Source of the DNA: Oscillochloris sp.
GTDB taxonomy: Bacteria; Chloroflexota; Chloroflexia; Chloroflexales; Chloroflexaceae
Length of the DNA stretch: 39,421 nt
Direction: 5' to 3'
Assembly: GCA_012032775.1 (NCBI GenBank)
Contig: JAAUQO010000027.1
Span: 1-39,421 of the forward strand
How positions within the stretch are numbered: the first letter of the stretch is position 1; the number at the start of each line of letters is the position of its first letter. Positions 1 through 9,021 of this stretch are shown in pieces. The notes under the pieces are model-generated. The model was given only the letters and a program-made list of their open reading frames with translations. It made no database searches and was not told where the DNA came from. Made by a program: the position numbers and the translations under genes.

Positions 1-1566
1 CGTACACCGCCAGCCAGATATTTTTGGCCTGCTGATTGTAGAGCGGCGCACCGGTTTGCAGCGTCATTGACCAGCAATTGCGGCGCACTGCCGAGCAAAA
101 AGGCCAGGCCAAAAGGCCAACGCGGCGCGCCGCGCATTCTTGCCGCCGATCACCAGCAGCACCAGCACGCCCCAGGGCAATAGTAACAATCCCGGATGGC
201 GCATCAGGAAGGATAACCCGGCGAGCAGACCGGCCAGGGAGGCCAGAAGGATTGGGTGATCACGGAATTGCGGGAAAGGACTGGGCAATTGGTTACCCAG
301 GCGATCGGGCGATTGGAATGTGCGAACCGCCCAGGCAAACGCGGCGAGCGCCAGGGTAACAGTGGCGGCGAAGGGCATGTCGCTGCCGACATAGAGGCCG
401 TACTGGGCGACAAAACCACTCAGCGCGAGCACAATCAGCGCAAGCAGGGCCGGGCCGGCGGGCAGCAACGCGCGAGCCAGCACATAGCCGCCGAGCAACA
501 AACCGATGCCGCTGGATGCGGCAAGCAACCGGCCCGCCAGAAAGGCGTTGTCGGCGACAAACGGACGCACCAACCAGAGTAACAGCGGATAGCCGAGGTT
601 GTAGAAGCCGTCGGCACTGAAAACCTGCGCCAGGGTTTCGCGGGTGGCGAAGACGCGAAAATCATTCTCGACACCGGGCCGGGCCAGGGTGACATGAGCT
701 TCGGCGGCGCGCAATATGATCGCGCCCCAGCCCGTAATCACCGCCACAGGTGCGACAACGCGCAGCAACCAGGGCCGGCGGGCCAGGATCGGCGGCGCGG
801 CGCGAAAGGCCAGGATCGTCGCCAACACTGCAACGGTGAGCGGCGGGAAGAGGCGCAGCGGATACGGATAGACGGGCGGGCTACGGTAGAGCAGCAACCA
901 GAGCAAGCCGTAGCCCGCCAGAGCCGCTGCAATCCGGCGCGGATCACGCAGCAACAGCGCCAGCAAACCGCCGATCAGAGCAGCATAAAGCAGTTGCGCC
1001 GGATAGGGCCACTGCGGAAAACCGACCGTGCGATAGGCAGCCTGATCGATCAGCACACCGACGGTACGCCCATCGGCAAGAACTGTCGGCGCAGTCTGAA
1101 AGGTGAGAAAGAAATCGTTCGGCTTGAACCTGCCTGCCGGCAGCGCAATCGTTCGTTCCTGCCAGGATGCACCAAGATCGAAGGTTGCCAACGGCTGCTC
1201 GCCGTTCAACAAAAGCGTCACTTGATCAGGCGGATCGGCTGGGCCACGCAGGCGCAGCACAACTTCGGCGGGCAGACCGGCCTGCGGAAAGATCAGCGCT
1301 GATTGAGAACCGGTCCAGCGGACACTGCCGTCGGAACCGGCGAGATAATCGGGGAGCGGCCCAACATCGGCGCTTGTTTCAGGATCGAAAAAACCCTGGA
1401 CATAGGCCGAGTCGTAGCCGCCGAGATCCACCTGGTGGCGGGCGGGAAGCTGACTGAGCAAGAGAATCAGCAGTGCGCCGGCACATGCCCAGAGCGCCGC
1501 CGTGAGCGAGGTACGGCGAAGCGGCAGCGCCGGCTTTGCGGCATCGGACTGCGAACGAACCGTCAT
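1..1566 (-). CDS. Membrane glycosyltransferase (GT-C type), 3' end cut by window, two frame breaks
   Basis: Hydrophobic multi-spanning protein. One TM segment near residues 22-40 is followed by an extracytoplasmic beta-rich region (about 45-185) and then a run of TM helices to the window edge. The loop with FYNLGYPLLLWLVRPF, and the NTLQTG...YNQQAKNIWLAVY stretch read near the edge, resemble dolichyl-phosphate-sugar-dependent GT-C transferases (ArnT/PMT/RgtA type) that glycosylate lipids or proteins on the outer membrane face; the acceptor cannot be told. The main frame stops at about position 64. Family-like sequence continues in another frame after the T-run at 111-114 (minus-strand T4, T3 would restore it) and shifts again near 65. 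Start ATG at 1566 overlaps the upstream stop as ATGA, so translation is coupled to the HEAT/SH3 gene. Fold class fairly sure, function not. Confidence 0.7.
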
Positions 1567-2660
1567 GGACTAGGCGTAGGTACGGGCGTGGCCTGAGGCA
1601 CTTCGCCGTTGGGCGCCGTTACCAGCGCCTGATTGATCCAACCACTGCCGCTGCCGTCGGGATTATCGATCGCCGAATCAGCGGCCTGCTCCTCGGCGAG
1701 GCGTACCAGAAACCACTGGTTATTCTCATTCTGGCCCAGGATCACCACCTCATCGCCGGGATTGAGCCGACCGATCGGCTCGTTATTGGTGCCGGGGAAT
1801 GGGCGCACATTCCCGACTTGCAACACCGTTCCGGTGATGATATCGGAGGCAAAGACCGGCGCCGTAGCCTGAGCCGTCGGCAAACCGACAACCGGCCGGG
1901 CGGTAGGCACCGTGCGGGATGCGGTCGGCGCCACAGTGGGCAGGCTAAACTGCGGGATCTGAGTCTGGCCGGGGATAACAGTGCCGAACGCATCAAACTC
2001 GGCGCGCACCGTGGTAACCACACTGAAGGCAAGTGTCAGCGCCAGGATCATCAGCACCGCCGTGATCGCCGTCTTCACCAACTCGATACTCTGGCCCCAG
2101 ATACTGCGGCGGCGCAACTGCTCCAGCGCGCTCTCGGCGGCACCGGCAACCGACTCGCCCCAACTGGTACGACCCTGGTCGGTACGGGCGATCCGGCGCA
2201 ACTCCAGGGCGGCGCGAACATCATCCACTTGAGTCAGGGCGCGGACGGCACTCCAACGCACATTGCTATTCTGATGCTTCAACGCACGCAGCAAAGCACC
2301 TGCGGCGCGGCCATCGCGGATGCGACCGGCGGCATCAGCGGCGCGGTAAGCCAGCAACCAGGGCTGATCGGGGCCGATCACCGTTGCGAGTGCGGGAACG
2401 GCCGGCGAGCCGATCGCCACCAACTCATCAACGGCCGATGAATGGCGCGGATGGCCGGTGTCGCCAAGGGCCGCGATCAAGTCGGCGATCTGCTCACGCG
2501 AGACGCTCAGTTGGCGGCTACGGAGCATGCGCGAACGTTGGGTACGCGTAGAAGGCAGGCGACGGGTGATCCGCTCAAGGCCGGCGAACATCTGGTTTGC
2601 CGACGACTCAGGGGGCTGATCGGTATCGGGCTCAGGTAGATTCTTTCGTTCGGTGGTCAT
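1563..2660 (-). CDS. HEAT-repeat / single TM / SH3b-like protein
   Basis: 365 residues. A polar N-terminus is followed by HEAT-like helical repeats at about 55-180 (AVDELVAIGSPAVPAL, RAAGALLRALKHQNSNVRWSAVRALTQV), one TM helix at about 197-217, a Pro/Thr-rich linker with AP/TP repeats (about 235-280) and a bacterial SH3-like domain at about 285-350 (VGNVRPFPGTNNEPIGRLNPGDEVVIL, ending GWINQALV). This predicts a cytoplasmic protein-binding part tethered to an outside wall- or polymer-binding SH3b. It is first in a two-gene unit with the downstream glycosyltransferase (ATGA overlap), which hints at envelope work. The specific function is not recognised. Confidence 0.75.
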   Translation of the reverse strand: MTTERKNLPEPDTDQPPESSANQMFAGLERITRRLPSTRTQRSRMLRSRQLSVSREQIADLIAALGDTGHPRHSSAVDELVAIGSPAVPALATVIGPDQPWLLAYRAADAAGRIRDGRAAGALLRALKHQNSNVRWSAVRALTQVDDVRAALELRRIARTDQGRTSWGESVAGAAESALEQLRRRSIWGQSIELVKTAITAVLMILALTLAFSVVTTVRAEFDAFGTVIPGQTQIPQFSLPTVAPTASRTVPTARPVVGLPTAQATAPVFASDIITGTVLQVGNVRPFPGTNNEPIGRLNPGDEVVILGQNENNQWFLVRLAEEQAADSAIDNPDGSGSGWINQALVTAPNGEVPQATPVPTPSP

Positions 2661-2669
2661 GTATCCACA

Positions 2670-3883
2670 TCAGGCCGGGCGCAAGGCAACCCAGCGATTG
2701 AATCGTTCAAGAATAGCATCAAGCAGCACCACGGCGGCATCGATCTTCGGGCGTTCGGGCAGCGCCGTCGTCCCATCGCGATCGATCACCGTCAGCGCAA
2801 TCGTCGGCCGGCCGATACTGGCGACGGCGTCATTGGCGACGATCATCTCCAGGCCCTTGCGGTCGAGCTTGCCGCGCGCGTTCGCCAGCAAATCGTGGGT
2901 TTCGGCGGCGAAACCGACCTTGAACAGATCGCGGCGATCGGCCAACCGGCGATGATATCGGGATTCGCCACAAGTTGCAAGGTGAGACCGGCATCGCCCT
3001 GCTTTTTGATCTTCTCATCGGTGGCCTGAGCGGGGCGAAAGTCGGCGACGGCGGCATTCATGAGCAGCAGATCGGCGTTCTGCGTATGGGCCATAACGGC
3101 ATCACGCATCTCCAAGGCCGTTTCTACCGGCACGAAGCGCACAGCGGGCGGAGCGCCAAGGGATGTCGGCCCACTGATTAAAGTGACGGCGGCGCCAAGA
3201 TCGCGGGCACGGGCGGCGATCGCATAGCCCATCTGGCCCGACGAGCGATTACCGATGTAGCGCACCGGATCGATCGGCTCCTGCGTGCCGCCGGCGGTAA
3301 CAACAACACGCCGATTGCGCAATGGGCCGTGGGTGCGCCCGAGCAACGCCCGGATCTCGCCCTCCAGGATGGCCGGTTCCGGCATACGCCCTTTGCCGAT
3401 CACCGGCTCGGCCATGCGACCGACAGCCGGTTCCAGCACAGTCATGCCGCGCCGTTGCAAGGTGGCGAGATTCTCCTGGGTTGCGGCAGCAACAAGCATC
3501 TGCGGGTTCATCGCCGGAGCGATCAACACCGGGGCCGCTGTTGCAAGCACAGTGGTGGTGAGCAGATCGTCGGCCATCCCGGCGGCAAGGCGCGCGATCG
3601 TATCGGCAGTGGCGGGCGCAATCACCACCAGATCGGCATGCTGGCCAAGCGACACATGCCCGACCACGCCGTCTTCCGGCAGCGCCCACATATCGTCGAG
3701 CACCGCACGGCCGGTGAGCGCCTGAAACGTCGCCGCACCGACGAAGCGCTTGGCGGATTCGGTCAGGATCACATCGACATGAGCGCCGGCCAGCGTCAGA
3801 TCGCGGGCCAGTTGCGCCACCTTGTAGGCGGCGATACTCCCGCAGACACCGAGCACAATCGAGGTTCCGTTGAGCAAATCCAT
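2670..3883 (-). CDS. coaBC: Phosphopantothenoylcysteine decarboxylase / phosphopantothenate-cysteine ligase, one frame break
   Basis: Bifunctional coenzyme A enzyme: CoaB ligates cysteine to 4'-phosphopantothenate and CoaC decarboxylates the product using FMN. The CoaC half (about 1-180) has the flavin-binding GVCGSIAAYK start, the APATADTIARLAAGMADDLL helix and the conserved PAMN motif. The CoaB half begins at VVVTAGGTQEPIDPVRYIGNRSSGQMG. The frame breaks near 2944: the upstream frame reads LVANPDIIAG and the correct continuation, LADRRDLFKVGFAAETHDLL, is one base off, restored if minus-strand GGTTGG were GGTTTGG. The corrected length is 404 residues, normal for CoaBC. Start chosen at ATG 3883 (MDLLNGTSIVLGVCGS); an in-frame ATG 54 bases upstream adds residues unlike the family. 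Essential gene, so the break is probably a sequence error. Confidence 0.9.
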
Positions 3884-4046
3884 AATGTTAGGATAGAAGA
3901 TACAGCCAAACAGGATGGGAAAGCCAGGATCCAACAATATAGTTTAAGCCGGAATGAACCATACCAACGTAAACAGCGCCCGGCGAGCGCATTGTAGCAC
4001 ACGTATCACCAATCAGGCGATCCGTGCGGCATAAGCAGCAATGCCG

Positions 4047-4858
4047 TCAGCCGAACATCCAGTCGTGCGGCTCCTCGTACTGCATCCGCCGCCAGGGCCA
4101 GGGCGGATCGATAATCGTGGCCGGCTCGCTGATGCTGTACAGGGCGCTGAATGCGCTGTGCATCACACTGAGTTGCTGGGCGCGCTGCCCCGGCTCGCCG
4201 AGCGGATGGCCGAACGGCCAGCGCAAATGGATGGTACGCGGCGGGCGCACTTTCTCGGCGATCTCACGCAGGCCAATAATGCAGACAGTCGGAATACCGG
4301 CGTTTTCGATCACACGGGCGATCAGTCCGACGGACTGATTACAAAGCCCTCAGGCAGGCGTGAGCAGCACCGCATCGACCTGCTCCTGCCTGAGCATGCC
4401 CGCCACCTGCGGTGCAGTCTTGTGGAGCAGGGTTTCGACATGCGGCGGCTCGATATGGCCCATAAAGCCATAGCCGCTTGCCACAGCGCCGATACGACCG
4501 GCGGCGGCGAGTTCGCGTAGCAGCGCCAGCGGATAAAGAATGTTCAGATCGGCCTCGGCATCGCGATGATCGTAGTAATCGTGGGTGATCATCAACTGAT
4601 CGCGGGCTGTGTCGGCTGGAATAACGCGAAAACTGGGATCGCCGTGCGAGTCGGCCATGATGAAGGGCGGCTGATCGATCCGATGCACCCCGCCGGTGGT
4701 GATAAGCGCGATCCGAGATTCGCGCAGTGGTTTGCGGGGAAGTACAAACGGCGTGGTGTCGAACTGGAGCGCATCGAAATCGCGTCCCAGCGCTGGGCCA
4801 ATTGGGGCATGCGGCTATACAGCCAGCCGACAGCTTCTTGCAGATGTTTGCGGATCAT
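4047..4858 (-). CDS. Glycine/sarcosine/betaine reductase selenoprotein B-like protein with in-frame UGA (probable selenocysteine); one frame break
   Basis: About 270 residues after correction. The N-terminal part (MIRKHLQEAVGWLYSRMPQLAQRW) joins the rest through a one-base loss near 4781; the body then reads ALITTGGVHRIDQPPF, ITHDYYDHRDAEADLN and YGFMGHIEPPHVETL. At 4350-4352 the frame meets TGA in the context LLTPA-U-GLCNQSVGLIARVIENAGIPTV. The same frame stays open for about 100 codons (LREIAEKVRPPR, FGHPLGEPG) to a stop at 4047. Sec or Cys in a UxxC redox motif at this point is typical of the GrdB/PrdB family (PF07355). A hairpin right after the UGA fits a bacterial SECIS. Family members outside the classical glycine reductase operon have no settled substrate. 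No selA, selB, selC or selD is visible. Alternative: a premature stop or a Cys codon error. Confidence 0.8.
4316..4349 (-). promoter_or_regulatory. Bacterial SECIS-like hairpin directly 3' of the UGA codon
   Basis: On the coding (minus) strand the bases after UGA form GGGC, a 6-nt strand, a perfect 8-bp stem AUCAGUCC / GGACUGAU with a 3-nt GUC apical loop, then C and GCCC closing the lower stem. The loop G lies 19 nt from the UGA. A G at the start of a small apical loop at roughly 16-37 nt is the established bacterial SECIS rule for SelB-dependent recoding. The stem also has to code for the family-conserved NQSVGLIAR, so both constraints are met together. Confidence 0.7.
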
Positions 4859-4984
4859 ACGCTCTTGAGTTCAATGCTTCGGTAACCTATTCATCGTACC
4901 ACACCAACCTGTAACGGCTCTGGAATTCGGCATACAATACATGGGTGGCGGCAACCGCATGATTGGCTTACGAGGAGAAACCCC

Positions 4985-5293
4985 ATGAGCGACGCTATGA
5001 GCACCCCGGTATCATTACGCCCAGGTGCGGCCCAAAACCAATCGCAGTGTGGACATATGGCGGCAGTCGGCAGTGTAACGCCGAACAGCAGTGGATGTGA
5101 GGAATGTCTGCAATCCGGGGATAGCTGGGTGCATCTGCGGGTGTGCATGGCGTGCGGCCATGTCGGCTGCTGCGACAGCTCGAAGAATAAGCACGCAACC
5201 CAACATTTTCATGCCACCAGCCATCCGATTATGCGCTCAGTCGAGCCGGGTGAGGATTGGGGCTGGTGTTATGTCGATCGGGTGATGCTGTAA
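4985..5293 (+). CDS. Small UBP-type zinc finger protein
   Basis: 102 residues. Zinc ligands follow the ZnF-UBP pattern: CGHM near residue 22, CEECLQSGDSWVHLRVCMACGHVGCCDSSKNKHATQHFHATSHPIMRSVEPGEDWGWCYVD. In eukaryotes this fold binds the free C-terminal diglycine of ubiquitin; short bacterial stand-alone versions are common and their ligand is unknown. The start at 4985 has a good GAGGAG site 7-8 bases upstream. The gene is divergent from the selenoprotein-like gene, with a 126-base shared upstream region, and ends just before a strong hairpin terminator. Confidence 0.85.
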   Translation: MSDAMSTPVSLRPGAAQNQSQCGHMAAVGSVTPNSSGCEECLQSGDSWVHLRVCMACGHVGCCDSSKNKHATQHFHATSHPIMRSVEPGEDWGWCYVDRVML

Positions 5294-5300
5294 AAGCAAA

Positions 5301-5343
5301 GGTTGCTGAGTGTGGCCCGCGAAACAGGCCACACTCAGCAACC
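5301..5343. terminator. Bidirectional hairpin terminator between convergent genes
   Basis: A perfect 17-bp stem (GGTTGCTGAGTGTGGCC at 5301-5317 with its complement at 5327-5343) and a 9-base loop. It sits between the ZnF-UBP stop at 5293 and the convergent FHA gene ending at 5369. There is no long T-run on either side, but its position and strength argue for termination in both directions. Confidence 0.75.
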
Positions 5344-5368
5344 CCACATTCCGACCAAGCTGAACTGC

Positions 5369-6238
5369 TCAGGTGCGGCCGATGAACTCCAACTCGGCGC
5401 CGCCGATATCGATTCGGTCGCCGTGACGCAGTGTGCGGCGTTCACCAGGCCCAAGTGCGACACCGGCCACATTGGCGCGACCGTCGGCGTCGGGCATCAC
5501 CTCCAGCTCAAACCCATCGCCGGCCCGCCGCACAACCGCATGGCGCCAGGCAACACCGTGGTCGGGCAAATACAGATCATTGCCGTCGTAACGACCGATA
5601 CTGGCGCTGTCGGTAACTTCACGCACCAGGCCGATCTGCTCGCCGCCGATCACACGCAGTTCGCCGCGGGCGAATACCTGTCGCGCCAGCGGGATGAATG
5701 CACCGATACACGCGCCGACGATCACCAGGCCAATCCCGCTCAGCCAGACCTGCGCCGGGCCGCTGACCGCCAGAAAGATCTGTGTGAGCCCTTCGTAGAG
5801 CAGGCCGCCGAACAAACCACCGGCCAGGCCGCCGAGCGCAGCATAGGCCGCCCGACGAGGCCGCCGGCTCACCAACAAATCAGCGGCGCCGATCAGCAGG
5901 CCAAGCAGCATCCAGCTCAGGGTGCGGCCCATCCAGCCACCGGCCAGCAGCAGAAAAACCACCTGCGCGATCAGCATGCCGAGGGCGCCGGCAGCCAACC
6001 CGGCCAGACCGCCCAGAATACCGTCGCGCAATGCACGCAGCGCTTTGCGCTTGATCATCGCACCATCGGCGGCGGCAACAAGTGCGCCGATCGCCGCCCC
6101 AAGCCCGGAGCCGACAAACAGCGCCGCCGCCCAGACACCCCAGGCCTGTGTGGCGAAGCTGCCGATCGCCCACCAGCCGAACAGCCCGCCAAGGGCGCCG
6201 AAAACCGCCGAATAATAGATTTGCAGAGATTTTGACAT
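5369..6238 (-). CDS. Multi-spanning membrane protein with C-terminal FHA domain
   Basis: 289 residues. The first about 190 residues are Gly/Ala-rich membrane helices (FGALGGLFGWWAIGS, ILGGLAGLAAGALGMLIAQVVFLLL, SWMLLGLLIGAADLLV and others). A cytoplasmic FHA domain follows (about 205-289) with SIGRYDGNDLYLPDHGVAWRHAVV and the terminal GDRIDIGGAELEFIG strand; FHA domains bind phosphothreonine. Start chosen at ATG 6238, with AAGGAG about 8 bases upstream; longer in-frame starts run back into the VWA gene. It lies 13 bases after that gene and is surely co-transcribed. An FHA plus VWA pair suggests Ser/Thr-kinase signalling at the membrane, though no kinase is in view. Confidence 0.8.
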   Translation of the reverse strand: MSKSLQIYYSAVFGALGGLFGWWAIGSFATQAWGVWAAALFVGSGLGAAIGALVAAADGAMIKRKALRALRDGILGGLAGLAAGALGMLIAQVVFLLLAGGWMGRTLSWMLLGLLIGAADLLVSRRPRRAAYAALGGLAGGLFGGLLYEGLTQIFLAVSGPAQVWLSGIGLVIVGACIGAFIPLARQVFARGELRVIGGEQIGLVREVTDSASIGRYDGNDLYLPDHGVAWRHAVVRRAGDGFELEVMPDADGRANVAGVALGPGERRTLRHGDRIDIGGAELEFIGRT

Positions 6239-6251
6239 ACGTATCTTCTCC

Positions 6252-7496
6252 TTACCCCACCACCGCATTGCCGCAGCGCGGGCAGAAGCGCGCATTCGGG
6301 CGCAGCGGCTTTTCACAGGATGGACAGCGGCGGGCCGATGCAACCGGCGCCGATTCGATCAGGGTCGGTTCAACCAGCGGTGGCGCCGGTTCGTTCAAGC
6401 CTGGTGCAGCGGCAGGCGCCGGAACCAGCGGCGGAGCACCGGCCGCGCGACGGCGCCGCAGGAGATCGGGAAGAAAAAGCAAGCCGACCAGTGGGGTCAG
6501 CAGCAGCAGGCCAACCAGGGGATTGGACGCGACATTGATCAGGTGGCGCTCGATGTATGCCCCGCCGGCCGTGATCCCGGCCGCGCTCACCTCGATATTG
6601 CGCCGGGTGCCGTCGTAGAACGGGCGCGGGCTGATATAACTCAGCCGATATTCCTGCTGCACCGCCCCTGCAACAGCGGCATAGAGTGCGGCGAGGTCGG
6701 CGGCATCGGGCGCGTAGAAATAACGTCCACCGCTCTCAGCGGCGATCTCGCGCAAGACATCCTCATCAATTTGCGAGAAAAGCGTTAACCCAAATGGCAA
6801 CTCAATCCCTCTTCCACCAAGACCGACCATATACACCGGTTGACCAACAGCTTTCGCATACTCAAGCGCCTCGTCCAAATCGGCATCGCTGTTAGTGTCT
6901 TCCCCATCGGTGAGAATCAGTAAAACCCTTCGGCCGGGCTGTTCAGCCAACATATCGACCCCGGCAATTACCGCATCGTAAAGTGCAGTATCACCACCGG
7001 CAATAAGTTGCTCAACATCCTGAACAAGCCGAGCCTGATCAGTGGTAAATCCACGTGAAGCGTGAACTGTATCACTGAATGTAACAATCGCAGCCTGGTC
7101 GGCGGGGCGCAACTGCTCAATAAAGGCCAACGCCGCAGCCTGGGCGCCGTCGATCTTGCCGACATCTTCCATACTGCCGGAGCGATCAAGCACCAGTGCG
7201 GCGCTGATCGGCCCGCCGGCCCCGCCGCCGGCCACCTCGATCAACTCCACCGGCACAGCATCCTCACGAACGGCAAAATCCTCGGCGCGCAGATCGCCGC
7301 GCAAGTTCCCGGCCGCATCGCGAACCGAGACATACAGATCAAGTTGCGGATACTGGGCGGCATCGATCTGCTCGACGCGCACCAGACCACCGGGATCGGA
7401 GGCCGTATCGGCGGGTGCGAACAGCGCCACAAGCAAGCCGGTCGCAAGGGCGCTGATCAGCAGCAACACCATGAGAATCGCAAACACGCGGCGCAT
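6252..7496 (-). CDS. Secreted/membrane VWA-domain protein with C-terminal zinc ribbon
   Basis: 414 residues. N-terminal signal anchor (about 5-27, ILMVLLLISALATGLLVALF); an extracytoplasmic segment (SVRDAAGNLRGDLRAEDFAVRED, as in VWFA-related Ca-activated proteins); a VWA domain at about 98-270 with the MIDAS motif DRSGSM, the Thr of DTALYDAV and LTDGEDT; a second TM helix at about 324-345 (NPLVGLLLLTPLVGLLFLPDLL); a Pro-rich linker; and a cytoplasmic double-CxxC zinc ribbon at the end (CPSCEKPLRPNARFCPRCGN). Start at ATG 7496 is backed by TGGAGG 6-7 bases upstream. It binds a partner through a Mg ion at MIDAS; the partner is unknown. Upstream neighbour is a truncated haemoglobin 77 bases away. 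Confidence 0.85.
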   Translation of the reverse strand: MRRVFAILMVLLLISALATGLLVALFAPADTASDPGGLVRVEQIDAAQYPQLDLYVSVRDAAGNLRGDLRAEDFAVREDAVPVELIEVAGGGAGGPISAALVLDRSGSMEDVGKIDGAQAAALAFIEQLRPADQAAIVTFSDTVHASRGFTTDQARLVQDVEQLIAGGDTALYDAVIAGVDMLAEQPGRRVLLILTDGEDTNSDADLDEALEYAKAVGQPVYMVGLGGRGIELPFGLTLFSQIDEDVLREIAAESGGRYFYAPDAADLAALYAAVAGAVQQEYRLSYISPRPFYDGTRRNIEVSAAGITAGGAYIERHLINVASNPLVGLLLLTPLVGLLFLPDLLRRRRAAGAPPLVPAPAAAPGLNEPAPPLVEPTLIESAPVASARRCPSCEKPLRPNARFCPRCGNAVVG

Positions 7497-7573
7497 AGGC
7501 ACCTCCAGACAGATTCGGACGAATACGCGTTGGCTGGAGATAAGACGACGCGGTAAACGATTTTGATGCACTC

Positions 7574-7957
7574 TTACGGCAGCATCCGATTCATCATCGC
7601 GCCGGCGGCATTCTGGAAGTACTCACGCATCGTGGTGCGGGCCGGATCGGCGATCCCAACCTCGTCGATCGCGGCGAGCATATGGTTGAGCCACGCATCA
7701 CGTTCGGCGGGGCCGATCGAAAACGGCGCGTGGCGCATGCGCAGGCGTGGATGGCCGCGCAACTGGTTGTAGCTTGTCGGGCCGCCGAAGTACTGGATTA
7801 AAAACAGCCGCTGATGCTCTTTTCCCGGCTCAAGATCGGCCGGAAACAGTGGGCGCAGCAGCGGATCAGCCTCAACCAGGGCGTAAAATACATCAACTAA
7901 ACGACGGAATGTCGGCTCGCCGCCGACCTGCGCATAAATTGTTGGTTCGTTCATCAT
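7574..7957 (-). CDS. Group II truncated haemoglobin
   Basis: 127 residues, normal for a 2-on-2 globin. Features: YAQVGGEPTFRRLVDVFYALVEADPLLRPLFP (helices A-B), YFGGPTSY (the CD/E motif typical of group II), HPRLRMRHAPFSIG with the proximal His in RRRH-like context, and the conserved Trp of RDAWLNHM (G8). It binds O2, NO or related ligands; group II members usually act in oxygen or NO handling or electron transfer, which suits an organism shifting between oxic and anoxic growth. Two ATGs (7957 and 7954) are possible. The 126-base gap to the divergent mutarotase-like gene holds a TATAAT-like box at 7987-7994 readable on both strands. Confidence 0.9.
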   Translation of the reverse strand: MMNEPTIYAQVGGEPTFRRLVDVFYALVEADPLLRPLFPADLEPGKEHQRLFLIQYFGGPTSYNQLRGHPRLRMRHAPFSIGPAERDAWLNHMLAAIDEVGIADPARTTMREYFQNAAGAMMNRMLP

Positions 7958-8083
7958 TGGTTCTCACTCTTGCTTGGCTCAGAACCATTATAATTGACGC
8001 CTGCGGCAGCGCGGCAAGACGATCTTTTTGCGTCGTTTTAGCGGCGAAGTCGCCACAACAACGTAAAGAGAAGGAACACCCCT

Positions 8084-8971
8084 ATGAATGAGCCGTTCTA
8101 TGGATTAGCGACTCACAGCATCACGAATGGGCATGTCCAGCTCGATGTACTCAGCACGGCAGGGCCGCGAATCGTGCGGCTGATCGGCGCAAATGGGCGT
8201 AATCTGCTGGCCGAGATGCCGGACAAAACCTGGGACGTGCCCAACGGCACCTTTCATATCTACGGCGGGCATCGGCTCTGGCATGGGCCGGAAGCGTTTC
8301 CACGAACGTATCAGCCCGACAACGAGGGCCTGGAGTTAGAGGAGATCGCCGGCGGCGTGATCTTGCGCCGACCAACCGAACCGGCCAGCGGGATCGCCAA
8401 AGAGGTCGTCATTCGACTGGCGACCGACCGCGCCGCGCTCACGATCGATCACCACTTGATCAACAACAGCCCCTGGCCGATCGAACTGGCGCCCTGGGCG
8501 ATCACGCAGTTTCGCCCCGGCGGCCACGCGATCATCCCCTTTGGGCCGATCGATCCGGATCGGGCGGCCTTGCTGCCGAATCGCATGCTGGTCTTCTGGC
8601 CGTACACCCAACCGAGTGATCCGCGCTTTCGCTTCGGCGATGCATACCTGATTATCCATGCGGGCGAACTGCCGCCAACCAAACTCGGCACCTTTGTGGA
8701 ACGCGGCTGGACGGCTTATCATGTTGATGAAACACTGATCGTCAAGCGCTTTACCCCACAGCCGGGCAGCAATCATGTCGATCACGGCTGCAATGTCGAA
8801 GTGTATACCGACCGCAACACCCTGGAGTTGGAGACGATTGCGCCGCTGAGCCGTTTGGAACCGGGCGCAAGGGTGAATCACCGCGAGGAGTGGGAATTGT
8901 CCAAAGGCACGGCAGATCCGATCGATGAATCCTGGGTGCAACGCATCACGGATGGATTGAACTTGCCGTAA
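8084..8971 (+). CDS. Aldose-1-epimerase/mutarotase-fold protein (DUF4380-like)
   Basis: 295 residues, preceded by AGAGAAGGA about 8 bases before ATG 8084. The repeated beta-strand pattern with LDVLSTAGPRIVRLIGANGRNLLAEMP, IYGGHRLWHGPEAFPRTYQPDN, HHLINNSPWPIELAPWAITQFRPGG and NVEVYTDRNTLELETIAPLSRLEPG resembles galactose-mutarotase-like supersandwich proteins. The HRLWHGPE segment may hold a catalytic His. The substrate sugar cannot be read from sequence. It stands alone, ending at the hairpin at 8992-9021. Confidence 0.7.
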   Translation: MNEPFYGLATHSITNGHVQLDVLSTAGPRIVRLIGANGRNLLAEMPDKTWDVPNGTFHIYGGHRLWHGPEAFPRTYQPDNEGLELEEIAGGVILRRPTEPASGIAKEVVIRLATDRAALTIDHHLINNSPWPIELAPWAITQFRPGGHAIIPFGPIDPDRAALLPNRMLVFWPYTQPSDPRFRFGDAYLIIHAGELPPTKLGTFVERGWTAYHVDETLIVKRFTPQPGSNHVDHGCNVEVYTDRNTLELETIAPLSRLEPGARVNHREEWELSKGTADPIDESWVQRITDGLNLP

Positions 8972-8991
8972 CCCGGCGTCGCCGGTGTGCG

Positions 8992-9021
8992 GGGAGCGAC
9001 GCACGATCGTGCATCGCTCCC
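8992..9021 (+). terminator. Strong hairpin after the mutarotase-like gene
   Basis: GGGAGCGA (8992-8999) pairs with TCGCTCCC (9014-9021), and the interior is the self-complementary GCACGATCGTGC. It lies 21 bases after the stop. No clear T-run follows (the next bases are CTGTGCGATATAATT), so termination is likely but not certain. Confidence 0.55.

Noticed and set aside
694..1302. Long plus-strand ORF opposite the glycosyltransferase
   Set aside because: Low-complexity Arg/Gln-rich product, antisense to a clear membrane protein; a shadow of GC-rich codon use.
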